Origin: Clavelina lepadiformis
Lineage: Eukaryota; Chordata; Ascidiacea; Aplousobranchia; Clavelinidae
Assembly (NCBI RefSeq): GCF_947623445.1
Contig: NC_135245.1
Location: 7,137,501 to 7,201,500 of the forward strand
Direction: 5' to 3'
Length of the DNA stretch: 64,000 nt
Part shown: piece by piece, positions 52,411-64,000 of the stretch
How positions within the stretch are numbered: the first letter of the stretch is position 1
Layout: the number at the start of each line of letters is the position of its first letter
The notes under the pieces: model-generated
The model's input: the letters and a program-made list of their open reading frames with translations, nothing else
What the model was told of the DNA's origin: nothing
The model's database searches: none
Position numbers and translations under genes: made by a program

Positions 52411-55400
52411 TCAATCTTCTAACCAGTATGATTCATCATCTGAATCTGGGAAAAAAGAATATTCTCTATTCAGTTAAACGTTATATACAATAAAATTGAA
52501 AATGCTCATAATTATATCATGTACACCCTACTGAGCAGGAGTTTACAAGCTGCAAGTCCCCTGTCTGAAGGGACCCCCAGAGATTGAAACTTCCAGTTTA
52601 TAAAATAAAATTCAACGGAAGCATTCTGGGGATTCTGCTTCCTTTAACATTTCTTGGATACGGATAACATCTTCAAATATTAAGCTACTTCCATCAAGAT
52701 CTAAATTATGCCCATGATATCTTAATATGGTTCTTGTGTTCACTGTATGTGCTTCAAAATAAATGTTAACACTTTTAGCCAATGTCATGTCTCTTTGTAT
52801 GAGTAGTACCTGATTCTGAGGTATCTTGTGGTCCCCAAATCCTAACAGTACCGTCATCGGAGACACTTGCAAGCATACTAGGTATAGCTTTATTCCACGA
52901 TACACAGTTAACAGTTTTGCTGTGCCCTGATAAGGTATCTATTGGTTTATCACGTGAACGATGCCATATGTATACTTTGTTATCTAGAAATAAAACAATT
53001 GAACAACATTTAAAAATACAGTATCGCTAAAAAGATTTTGTAAGTCACAAATATCGATTGATTAACTACAATTTTTTGTGTCATCCATAAAATATGTTTA
53101 TTAACTCTTGTAAAATTATTTATTCAAAAGAAGTTTATGCAGCAATGCACTGAGTGAAGATTTTTCATGTTAAAAACGGCTATGATACCATGTGCTCTAA
53201 GATTGCACTGGCACATTGCAAGACTGCAAAAAAGGAAAAAGAGGGGAGTAAGAGTACCTTCGCTTCCACTGGCAACATATTCCTCAGATGAACCACCAAA
53301 GCATGAAAAGATAGTGTAAAATCCCTGGACAACACCGTGAAATTTTCGAACTAAGATCTGGTCATCGATGTCCCATAAGTGTACTCCCTGAAAAAGCCTT
53401 TCAAGTGAGCGATGTATCATAAAAGATAAAATGACAAGTTTATGCATCTAAATTCTAACCTGAGTTGCAACATTGAGCAGGATAAAATGTCCATCAGAGG
53501 ACAAGGAAAAGGACATGATTGGATGATCTTCTTTAATGCTGAAATGAATTAGAATCAACAATAAATTACAACCTCAAAACGTGCACGGTGGATATCACTA
53601 CCAGCAGTGTATCTATATAATTATCTGTATATATTTAAATATATATTAAAAAAATTTGATCGATCACTTTCACCAACTCCAATGTTGGCGTACGGCGAGA
53701 TGTAATTCTGTAATGCTTTGAGTTACTCTAGTCTAGCTTTCTGTAAAGTATGATGGAATTATATAAATATTGTACACTAACATATTGTAATCTGACATAT
53801 CTTCAAAGTTATATCGTCGGACTCGTTGCTGTGTATCAGCTGCAATCACAGTTTTATTGTCTGGTAAACAGCCTAGGCTTTGAACTCGGACTCCTTCCCA
53901 GGATTCAATGACATTTCCATCAAGATCCTGCAAAGGAGATTTTTTTGTAAGCACAATACAACCAGACTTAGTAGACTAATGAAACCTAGTTTGTCAACTG
54001 CAGCCAACCACAGGTATACCACATACTTCAAAAATTATTTAATGAACATAGCATACAAAAGTAATTGAAGAGGATAAGATTAACTATCCATGAGACTTAC
54101 ACATTGATAAAATTGACCTTTGGTACCACCAGCAACATATTTTTTACCATCAGGCATCCAAGTGCCACAACTTAAACTATCATCTGATGAATGACTTAAC
54201 TTTGAGCATAATTCACCAGTCTAAAAAGATAAACACAGCAACAGGTTATATCTCAAGATGATCAGCTTATAGCACAGGGGCGGGCAACATACGGCCCGCG
54301 GGCCGGACCCGGCCCTCGATGGGATTTTGAGCGGCCCGCAGACAGTTCAGCAGTTCAGTTTTGACTTTAGCAGATTATGAAGTACATTATTCGTTAATAA
54401 ATTCATTAAATACTGTTTTTGGTCTCTATGCTTAAAACTTAAAGTTTACATTAAACACGATTTATTCCTTGTATAGGTGGATAAATACACGATTAATGTA
54501 TCAATTCAGGAATACGGCCCGCCAAGTACTTTATTTTCTCATATCAGGCCCGCCAACCGAAAAAGTTGCCCGCCCCTGTTATAGCACATTACCTGTGTAT
54601 GATACTAACAAAGCAAATCTAATTCAACATGGTTAATGAGGGTTATATGTTTGTTAATATTTTGTTCACATGTCTAGCAAATATTACGCCAAACTTGCTT
54701 TTGTGTGCTTTCAATTTATAAAGTTTTATAACAAATCAAATTAGGACAGAATGTCATGCTGCAATCATTCCAACTCCAATAACCAATGGATTTTAGTCAT
54801 CAGCACGATTACCCGCGTAACCATTGGGTAGCTAACACCTGCCCAATAGTTTTGTCAATCTACTGTTGACATACAGTGTAGCACTTTAGCTAGTGTAAGT
54901 GAGAAATGCCCTGCTTATCATTCGTAAACAATTTTTTTTATGTTTGGCAAATGCTGTGCAATAACGAATTAACACTGACATGAACATCTGCCACCACGTT
55001 TGACAAAAATGATGCACAATATACAGCAGGTTGGCCATCCTGTATTGGAGAACTATGCCCTTAAATCATGAAATGTTGCATATACACTATGCATTGTTTC
55101 CCTAAAACAACAATGGGTCTGGCTCTTGGATATTAACAAGGCTATTTAAAAGTCTTTGGACTGATTTTCATGTAGAGCTTTAACTACTAGTACTACCAAT
55201 TATAGATTCCAATACAACAACCTCCAGGTAAAACAATAACTGCGATAAAAGTTTTTTGTTACAGAAAAGAAAAGAGATCTCAGTTAAACGTAATAATTTA
55301 ACAGCTGAAAACGAGCTTAAAAAGACCAAGAGTTTAGCTTGGGACTTTCCATCTTACAACCCATTTTATTTGAAGGCTTTCGTTATAGATGAGATCTATA

Positions 55401-58400
55401 ATAGCTTGCTAGCGCTTATCTTTCGGTGTAACAAGGTAGCTTATTAGCTAATTTAACTACAAAGCATGTATACTTACTTGTGCATTCCACAACCAAAGTT
55501 CTGAAGCTTCTTCTGTACCACAAGCAATAATGTGGGTATCTGTGGGATTCCATGCAAGAAAACCTACACCGTAAGTGTGTCCAGTAAGGGAACGGGCATG
55601 GGTAACACGATGAGTAACCTGCAGAACACATTTGAGAGGAACCGTTGCATAATTGACATTTAAAAGTAGGTCAAATAAAAGACTATTTAAATTTTTTCAT
55701 CCAATTGATTAAGTTATAAGAGCTGTTTGTATATAACCCACTTTTATATTACAGTATCCATAGAATAACAAGTTTTTAAGAATATAGTTCTCTCCATGAA
55801 AACACTTGGAGATTGCATTAAAAAAATTCGAATTGATTACACACTTTTTGGAGGGGTTACCACCATTACATGCGTTACCAATACACCATTGCAGAGTATT
55901 AACTCAGGGAATTGCAAAAAATAAGACATAGTGAATCTGGAAACTAGGCGACTCTCTTACTTCAGTGGTACTTTGTTCTGACCCTGCTTGTATTACTGTA
56001 ACTCATTATTCCCTTGTACTTACTGGGTCAACGTTCCAAATAATCACATAGGAATCCTTTGAGCCAGTTGCCAGCATCTTGCCATTATGAGAAAAACAAC
56101 AAAACCAGATCTCGTCAGTGTGTTCATTCAGAACTTGTTGTGTCACAGCAGGAAAGTTTCTTCTGAATAAACAATCATAACTTGGGTTTGACTAAATCGA
56201 AAAATATGCCCATCAGATTTCAAAGTAAGAACACACTTACCATATATGTGGGAAAACATTCAAACCATTTGCAATACAATATTGAGTTTGTCACATGCTT
56301 ATTAATGAAAGACCCAGACCTTAAACACGTGTGATCAATGAGCAAGGATGAGGTGTCTAAATTTGGCAGCAACGAAGAATTATGAAAAAGACATTTGCTC
56401 TGTTGGTACTCTAATGCTTGTGTCAGAAGTGTTTTAAGTCGATTAGGACGCATCATTACTGAAATGGGTAGGAAACCTATACATCAAAGAATTAATTTAC
56501 TGTAATTTATGGCTGTAGTTACAAAAATGCATAAAAACTTGAAAAAGTTTGGACGAAAGAAATAAAATAATAAAACAGTTCTGTTAAATGTATAGACCCA
56601 GATAAATGTATACACACTTGCCTTGTAATTTTTCAAGTAGTTTTGCTCTTGACTTCAGACCTTTTCCATCCCAATTAGCAGCCTTGCATAATTCATCTGA
56701 CGTTGAAATCATCAAAAACCTAAGCCATTTTCAGTACAATGAACATTAAAATCTAGGAAAATATTTTGTTGCAAAAGATTAAGACAACATGATTTCATTG
56801 CCTAATAACTTTATTGGCATACGGTATTGAATCATTAAATATTCCATTTTATGTAAAAGCAAACCAAAACTCAATACAATGTGTGTGCGTACCCAGAAAG
56901 TTGATGCACTCGACTGACATATATTCTGAGGGGAGTAATTTGGTTTCGTAAGCAGTGTAAAGCATCAAGAAGTTTGCCATCATCAACAAGTTCTAAAAAT
57001 TTTTGCTCCAGCACAAAAAATTTCATTTTCTGCAAACAATAAAATCATTTTCAAAATATGAATAATCCTTTTAATTTTTAGTTCAACATCAGAGATGGGT
57101 TAACTGTGTGTTGAATTTTGAGTATACCGAACTTAAATGCAAAAATCTGAATCATTTTAAGAAGGATATACAGTATAATAACCAATGATAACACATGTAC
57201 GCTGAAGAATATACAAATAATCGAAACATACTTTTACACATGCCAAATCTAGGTTTTCCCTATACCTGTATGATACAAAAAAACATCAGAATATTCTCCT
57301 TTTATTCTTTTTCATTACCGCGAATGAATTTTAGCTTTTTTCTTAACAAATTAAAGTATAATCGTTTCTATATAGTGCTAATTACTTGAAGGTGGCGCTG
57401 ATGTTTTAGCAAGGGTTTCATGTCAGGCAGTGCAGCTTCCACTTTGCTCCATGCGCCATCCATTATATTCTCTCGAAATTTTGTGGCTGCCGAATGTTCA
57501 AGACAGCAACCAGATTCCATCATAAGCATATCAGACGATTTCCTGTTGCAAGAGAATTCAACTGTTCAAAAAGTTGATTTTGGAAAGATAAGAATTGCAG
57601 CTAAAATCATATAACAAAACTTGCTAAACTTGTTTTTGTGTGAAATCACATTTACCAGCAAGCAATATATAATGGTACAGATAAAAACCTGTGACATGGT
57701 GTTCATTATATGTAAAACTAAATAGTTTTATAGCAGTTGTGTAATCCTAAAAAAAGTAACAGCGGGTTTCGTTGTCAATGTACTGTTTTCTAACAAGGTA
57801 TTGCAGCCGAATATTTATGGCCATTGTCCAAATTGGTAAGTCTCTGCACAACTTTGCGATTACTGGTCAATTACAATCACTTTCAAGAGCCCTGATTAGT
57901 AACATCTTCTGCATACATTTTGTTTAAATAGGTGCAACCCAGCAGTTTGTGTAATGATAGATTTATTTGTGACCTGGCTCAGGATCACAAACATATAAAC
58001 ATATGCAAATGTTACAAAACTACGTTGCTATGCTCTAATACTAGGGTGGCAAACATATTTACTTTAAAAACACACATGTTTTCAAAATTTCAGAAATTGT
58101 CAACGTTTTTTACTATTTTTGTTTTTGATGCATAATTTATTTTTAAATTCATTAAATTCAGAAGCATACAATCGATCTCAAACAGCTTTCTTTAAAAAAA
58201 CGCATAGTCCACACCTTGCAATGCTTCTACTAAAGACTAAAGTGTTATAAAACATGGGTGAACACAGTTCTCAAACTTAACGCTTGATGAGAATGTCCAC
58301 TCCAGTGCACTGGTTTTTGAAAGCAGAAGGCAAATAAATGGTTTCCTGCTTGTGACGACAACAGCTTCCTTTGTCATTGGTAGTTTTGCTTATAATTTTC

Positions 58401-59401
58401 CCGGTAGAAAATAGCAAACTTATCTATTTTGCAATAGATTGCAAACCTTATTTATGTAATGATCATATATTTTACCTTGTTTTCATTATTTAATTAAATC
58501 AAAACCAAAACGCAGAATCATGATAAAACAAACCAGCAAGAAAAATGGATCGTGATCAACTTTCAAAGAAGTGGGAGAGGGTCCCACCGGTACACCACTG
58601 TATATGCCATGTCTGTTTTTTTTCACTGTTCACACTATTTAAAGAACTGCATTTGATCTGAGAAATCGACACGTAACCATAACACTTCTTCATACGTCAT
58701 AAAAAATACAACTATTGTTTAGGTAAGTAAGGATCTAAATTGAAGTTCAATGTTTCATATCAAACTTACTGTCAACATCAATCTTTCAATATAAAGAAAT
58801 TGCTCAGCTGGTGAATTAATTCTTTTATAAGCCAGGGTGAGCTTCGTCAGGGTAGATTACAATAAGAGAATAAGAAATATTTTTTGAAAACTACAAACAT
58901 CTAAAATTACCTAGATACGAGCAATAACTAAGAAACAATGGGTCACTCACCCTCAAGAGTTTGCGAAACGTTGGTTTATAAAAGAACTAATTCATCAGCT
59001 GAGCACTTTTGTTATTGAAATTATGCCTGGTGGTAAACATAGTACCATTCTTTTAAGTTTCTGAGTTTCTGCATTTATAGGCTAAGCTTTTTTTTCAAAC
59101 TTTAACCAGTTAGGCAAACGCATTCAATAACCACTGGTCAATACTAAATGAAATTCTTAAATGAATATATCAATATCTATACTTACTTCAGCCCAAGTGA
59201 AGACAGATGTTGACCAACAAGCCGTACCACTTCTTTATCACTTTCAGATAGATTTAGACTGCACTTTTTAAATTCCAGTTCTGGGTTACCATTGTTTGTC
59301 GTGACAATTGACTTTGAACTTGATGGGCCATCCTTCAGCGCAGTTGAAGCTGCTCTGTTCTCGGTGCATGCCCCATTAATAACTGCCGCATGTGACTGCA
59401 T
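52411..59401 (-). CDS. WDR26: WDR26, CTLH/GID ubiquitin-ligase subunit
   Basis: LisH-CTLH-WD40 protein, the scaffold subunit (yeast Gid7 counterpart) of the GID/CTLH E3 ligase. Thirteen minus-strand exons: 59401-59187, 57542-57386, 57029-56893, 56719-56622, 56458-56320, 56162-56024, 55618-55478, 54220-54101, 53927-53782, 53538-53460, 53387-53258, 52983-52810, 52445-52411; 569 residues, all joins in phase. Seen: LisH at about 52-84 ([20 protein letters not shown]); CTLH to about 165 ([20 protein letters not shown]); [18 protein letters not shown] at about 203-220; then WD repeats from about 250 to 550 ([43 protein letters not shown]). The acidic end is ESYWLED. Intron 4 uses a GC donor (CAAG|gcaagt). 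The start is uncertain: the frame is open upstream of 59401 to a stop at 59488-59486 without another ATG, so an upstream exon could add residues. Intron 7 carries a hAT MITE. Confidence 0.94.
54275..54578. mobile_element. hAT-type MITE with perfect 8-bp duplication
   Basis: Ends CAGGGGCGGGCAAC and (reverse complement of the right end) CAGGGGCGGGCAAC are perfect inverted repeats, followed by GGCCCGC-rich arms. Both flanks read ttatagca (54267-54274, 54579-54586). No ORF. Located in intron 7 of WDR26. Confidence 0.9.
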
Positions 59402-60454
59402 TCCGAGCCTTTGTCGCTTCAAAGGTGGAGGAGACAAGCCGCCCTGATCTGATCCAGATGAAGATGCCAGTATTTCAGGAGGAAGCTACTGGAGGGTTCT
59501 TCTCAAAGAAGATTGACTACCCCAGCTTTCACTTCAAACAACAAACCCTTTTCTTTCAGGGATACAGACTAGCAATGTGGTCGTCTGAAGGATTACAAGT
59601 TCAAACTCAAACCATGTTTGCAGCCATCTTCTTGCTTTTTGATAATACCAACACTTTATAGCACACAGTAGTAGCCCAGAAATTTGCCTAAGCTAAACAA
59701 CTTGCAGTGTCACTATTGCCGTGGTTGCATGATTACAGTAATTTCCTGCAATGATATTTCACAACAAAACATGTCACCCAACATGGTGTAATAAATTTAT
59801 GAAGACCCGTTCGATATGTAAACTATTACCAGCTATGATATGATATTCTCATTGAGGGGTACAATTTGCTTGCAATAGTGCCGGCACATAATTACAATTT
59901 TACATATAGGTTACATATGGTATAGAAAAATAAAGTTAAGCTTCAGAGTGCCAATTTATATCTTGTTTTTTTAATTTCACAAATATGATACTTAACTAAA
60001 ACATCTTTATTGCTTGTCATAAGCATCATTAATGTTAACTTGTACATGCATGCCTTATTATATACCAATACATACATTTGCTGTGTCATAGTATATGCAA
60101 CTTTATGTGACATTTAATAGTAAGGTGTTTTGTAAACATTTTACTGCTTTAAAAACAGCTTTAGTTATCGCAATATAGACACCATTTGTAGCTGGATGGA
60201 CAGCATTATGTGGCTTTAAAGCAAACTGGGACTATATATGCAAAAACATTTCAAAAACATATGCAAAAAATCTTTCTAAAATTACATTAATCTGTTAAAG
60301 GTTGTGACATGAACAACTGAACATGTTTGATGTAGCTTACCTATATGAAAAACAAGTCAGAACTCTGAAGTACACCAAATTATGACAAGGAATAAATATG
60401 GAGACAATGACATATGTTATGAAATCCCAGTCATAGCATAAAAATGGGTATTCA

Positions 60455-60525
60455 GAGTATAAATGGTGTGGATGGAGGAAAGCCTTCGCGCCACTTAAAC
60501 TCAGCGATGATTCCTCAGCCAAGTT
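60455..60525 (-). repeat. tRNA-derived SINE, 3' fragment
   Basis: The reverse complement gives GAGGAATCATCGCTGAGTTT followed by AAGTGGCGCGAAGGCTTTCCTC. This matches the tail of the SINE copies at 37011 and 10511. Head and body are missing. Confidence 0.55.
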
Positions 60526-61500
60526 GACTTATTTTTTTAAGAAAGTCGGTTCTAGCACTTGCTGTTTTTCAAGGGATTACTTCAATGTTTTAACAAGTAT
60601 GTTTATCAAAAGTTCATTTTAATTAAACTTTATTGCCAATTAAAGCATTCATTGTTTTTTTTTTAATCTACAAATGTCTATTAAAATCGCAAAAAATGAG
60701 GTTACATATGTTTTGAACTCTGGAGTAACCTGCAGTGAGAACTTATTAGCAGCAAAAAAACATTGCAAATGCAGCCGGATCCGTGATTCAATAAATATCA
60801 GTATAGAGTACTGACAAAGTACCTACAGTACTAATTTTTTAAAACAGTAACGAATACTAGTACCGGTGGTACATTTCTTGCCAAGTACCAGTGTTACCGA
60901 TGTTACCGATGGTATTTTAAAGTACAGACTGCCTACTTCTAATTACAACAGCATAGCGAAGCTTGGGTGACTTACTGCAAGCCTAACTCATTAGCCACTC
61001 TGCTGCTAATAAAAACAGTCACAAATAAAATATTTGTCATATAACTTCACAAAAATGAATGTCTTGTGCAATGAAATTCCAGTATTTTCAGTATAACCGT
61101 TTTGTTATTTCTAGGTAGAATATCAGTGACATCTACAGCCTTCAACTAGATACGACATATTCTTACAATTGTGCATTACATTAGATATAGGCTAGGTGTT
61201 ATGATGGACATGTATACATTATATTTAATTGCTTAAAATCAAGGTACAGCTTCAATCCTCAACCTATGAGTATTGGTAAATAGTTTAAATGTTTATATAC
61301 AATATACCACAATTGTTTAAATTTATAATTAAGCACAGTTACACAGATCTTGTGTTATAGTAGGCCCATCAAAGGTGACCTACAAGAAATTTTGACATAT
61401 GATACCAAGAACAATGGCAAATAACAGTGCAGGGTAAATTTAAAAATGGAATGGAAATCGAAATATTTTATAAAAAGTATCAGTATTCAAAATGACCATG

Positions 61501-61536
61501 GTTTGAATTGATATATATATATACATATATATATAA
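61501..61536. repeat. AT microsatellite
   Basis: A run of alternating A and T with a single C interruption (tatatatatacatatatata). Confidence 0.7.
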
Positions 61537-64000
61537 ACTCAAGTTCAATTAACTACTCCAAATGGAATTCCATAGACAATAACAATTAACTTTGTATAAT
61601 GTACATATCATTCAGATTTGGATTATTGATTACAAACCAATTATTTTGGGCAGTTTTGATATAAACCAGTAAAAAATATCACCTATATTCACTATGCTTC
61701 CAAGGTCAGCATCTAAAATGCTTTTAATGCATCAAAACACTGGTAGTCAGCTTTTAAGGACCGAACCAATCTATTTCTCCAAAAGTGTCTAAAAATTTGT
61801 ATTTCTACAAATATAGCAGAAAAGTAGTAGATAGTCTTTAAAAATGGCAGTCTCTAAAAATTTATTTTGTGGTCGCCAAAGTCAAAGCATAAAAAACTTA
61901 AGTATTGTAAGTATAGGTATGCAGTTACTCATAACAACCACAAATCGGCACACAGTTCATAATGGGTCAAACAAAATAGCTCAGAAAACAATAATTTAGG
62001 CAAAAGCAGAATAAGATAGCACCACGAGAATGAACTTCATGGCCCGCTAAGGTATGTATTTTTATAAGAATAGTGTTATTAAAATCAAAATTACACTGTG
62101 TGGACTTAGTGTAAGTATATGCAAGTTGACCAATTACTTCGTCTTGATTATTATCCAATACAAATTAAACAGCCAGTACTAAAAACCACACAAAGTGAGA
62201 CAATATGGTATTAAACGTTATCTTTTTGCAACAACCTTTTACAGCATCAGATGTTTGTTAAAACTGTGAAATCTACCAAGATGCTTACAAGACACTTGAA
62301 TGTATGCATATGGTGTTCACTGATACGTTTTATGCGTAAACTGTGGTGTCCTACATTGTGCTAAACTGTGTTGCTTACCACATCTGTCATCCATATACAG
62401 TACTGGTATGGATGTTGTTCGTCATGAAAACGGACTGCAAAATTCCAACAAAAATAAACATACATCATTTTTATGCATGGTAAATTATGAATCGCAATAA
62501 TTCACTGGCAAAATGGCAGAGAATTGGCGTGAGCTTAGTATTAGGTTGTAGCAAGAGTAGAAAGAAGCCTAAACACAGTGTAAAAAGTACATGGACTTAT
62601 TTTTGAAATAATATTGGCATTTTTAGACCTACTAAAGAAAGTCCTTGTATACATCAATGATTGCACAGTTGCTGGTGTCCTAGTAGCCAAGCTTTAGAAT
62701 GATATTTGTTTGAAATTTAGGTGCGCATAAAGGTACATTGCTAGATAGGTATTTTTATTCTGAATTTGTTATTAAATGATTACATTATGTAGCAACCCAA
62801 AATGTCTAGATCGGTTCACCAAATTACAGCCCGCAAGGTTAATTTGTCCGGCCCGCCTCACTGAATCACAAATGAACTTTTTGTATTGTAGCTTATTGAA
62901 CAAAGTGAGAATTTGTGCTGCGATCGTCAGTACTCATGATTATCTTGCCCTTTGTGAAAAAACTTTGGTGACGCCTGGTCTAGACAATGTATTTTGATTT
63001 CGTACTAATTTGAAGTAGGAGTTTCAGGACTCACCTGTGTGAAGATGCTAAGCATTTTCTAATGTGACTGAAGTATTTGGTGTTGTATACTTAGGTATCG
63101 AGCCAAATTCTAAGGCAGCCATGTCCAACCCGTAGATGGCATGTGGTCCTGTTGTTATGTATGCCCAGTAATGACAAATAAAATTTAATATGCAGCAAAC
63201 AGTTGTCAAAAATACTACAACCAGTGCAAATAGACCGAAAAAAACTACCTTCAGCTAGAAAAATGTGAAATTTGGAGTCACTTGCCAAAAATAAAAAATT
63301 AAACAGAAATGGCAACCTCTCACAGTGTATAGGTGTTCGAGTAATATATATTGCTGAGCAGTGGAGACTTTGCGTTTGTAGTGCTTTTCGGAGTTATAAC
63401 AGCAAGTGGGTCGCTGCAAAACTGTGCTTAAGCCTTGCACAATTTAAAATTGCATTAATTAATAGTGATAATTTTTTCAATTAAACTCAGTGTTAAACTT
63501 AATCAAGTTTAATAAATTATTCAATCTGCGGCCCTCACTTTTTGAGCATAATTTAATGTTAGTTTGCAATCCAATATTGCAATTTGGACTTAAAAATGAA
63601 AAAAACAAGGTAACAGACAATTGGAAAGTCATAGGAAAGTTTCTAAAGTAACTTCCGGAATGTCCAAACTGTGAAGCATTTGACAACATTTACAAAACAG
63701 TCCAAAATAAAATTTTGAGATTGCTTTAAAATGCTTGTTTAAGACACACTATGTTGCAGCGGTGATTAAAATTTAACAATCTTAAATTGAAAATCATTTC
63801 GAAAATGAACAGCCTTGAAAAAAATGTATATGGTATTATTCAATTACGCGTAATGGCTATTGTCCACGTGGGAAAGTTTGCTGTTTTTAGATGAGAAATC
63901 CCCTTGATAAAACAATAGCCGAGATTTGAAAGTTTGCTAAGAACACCAAGGATTAAAATTAATTGTTCGTTTAATGGCTGTTGTTTCATGTTGTCGTGTG

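Larger units (their letters stand above)
59489..64000. other. no gene recognised; repeats and AT-rich DNA
   Basis: The region upstream of WDR26 probably includes its promoter and any 5' untranslated exon, but I cannot place them. It contains a SINE tail (60455-60525), an AT microsatellite (61501-61536), hAT-like GGCCCGC fragments near 62820-62860 and a GCGGCCCTCAC fragment near 63528. Remaining ORFs are under about 75 codons and unconvincing. Confidence 0.45.

Noticed and set aside
59392..59661. 89-codon + strand ORF opposite the WDR26 first exon
   Set aside because: It is the antisense shadow of the conserved WDR26 N-terminal exon and has no independent support.
62800..62990. GGCCCGC-containing stretch resembling a hAT MITE like that at 54275
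   Set aside because: No clear inverted ends or target duplication; at best a fragment.

Overview
The window is nuclear DNA of an animal. It is AT-rich (by eye about 65% A+T), and its genes are split into many short exons with GT-AG introns of mostly 100-600 bases. The gene set (CRHBP, PLEKHH, WDR26, CNIH4, an atlastin-family GTPase, secreted phospholipase A2) has chordate character, and the compact AT-rich layout with many small MITEs and a tRNA-derived SINE fits a tunicate, most likely an ascidian. The organism call is inference. All gene models were built by hand from splice sites, reading phase and remembered family sequences.

Layout. 1-7.7 kb: mostly intergenic, with a two-exon candidate secreted prohormone on the minus strand (1932-2513) and one or two orphan minus-strand exons. 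7.7-8.5 kb: a three-exon secreted phospholipase A2 (+). 11.0-28.1 kb: a complete 26-exon PLEKHH1/2 orthologue (+), 1480 residues, with coiled coil, two PH domains, MyTH4 and FERM. 28.5-31.1 kb: a seven-exon CRH-binding protein gene (-), tail to tail with PLEKHH. 31.1-35.5 kb: gene-poor and repeat-rich. 35.6-45.5 kb: a 20-exon atlastin-like GTPase (+) with an N-terminal UBA-like domain and six tandem three-helix-bundle modules, each coded by a 72-base exon plus a 189-198-base exon. 45.5-49.3 kb: intergenic, with a 1.2 kb inverted-repeat transposon. 49.3-51.4 kb: CNIH4 (+). 52.4-59.4 kb: WDR26 (-), convergent with CNIH4 as in vertebrates. 59.4-64 kb: no gene found, with SINE and repeat debris.

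Functions. There is no operon-like arrangement; neighbours are unrelated household or signalling genes. WDR26 belongs to the GID/CTLH ubiquitin ligase. CNIH4 is a COPII cargo receptor. PLEKHH is a cytoskeletal/membrane adaptor. CRHBP is a secreted hormone-binding protein. The atlastin-like protein should be a membrane-associated dynamin-superfamily GTPase.

The most unusual item is the atlastin-like gene. It combines a UBA-like N-terminus, a conserved GTPase core, and a stalk apparently built by repeated in-frame duplication of one pair of phase-0 exons. The second is the candidate prohormone at 1932-2513, whose predicted mature peptide faintly resembles the PTH family. Mobile elements were recognised from terminal inverted repeats and target-site duplications; two hAT-type MITEs have perfect 8-base duplications.
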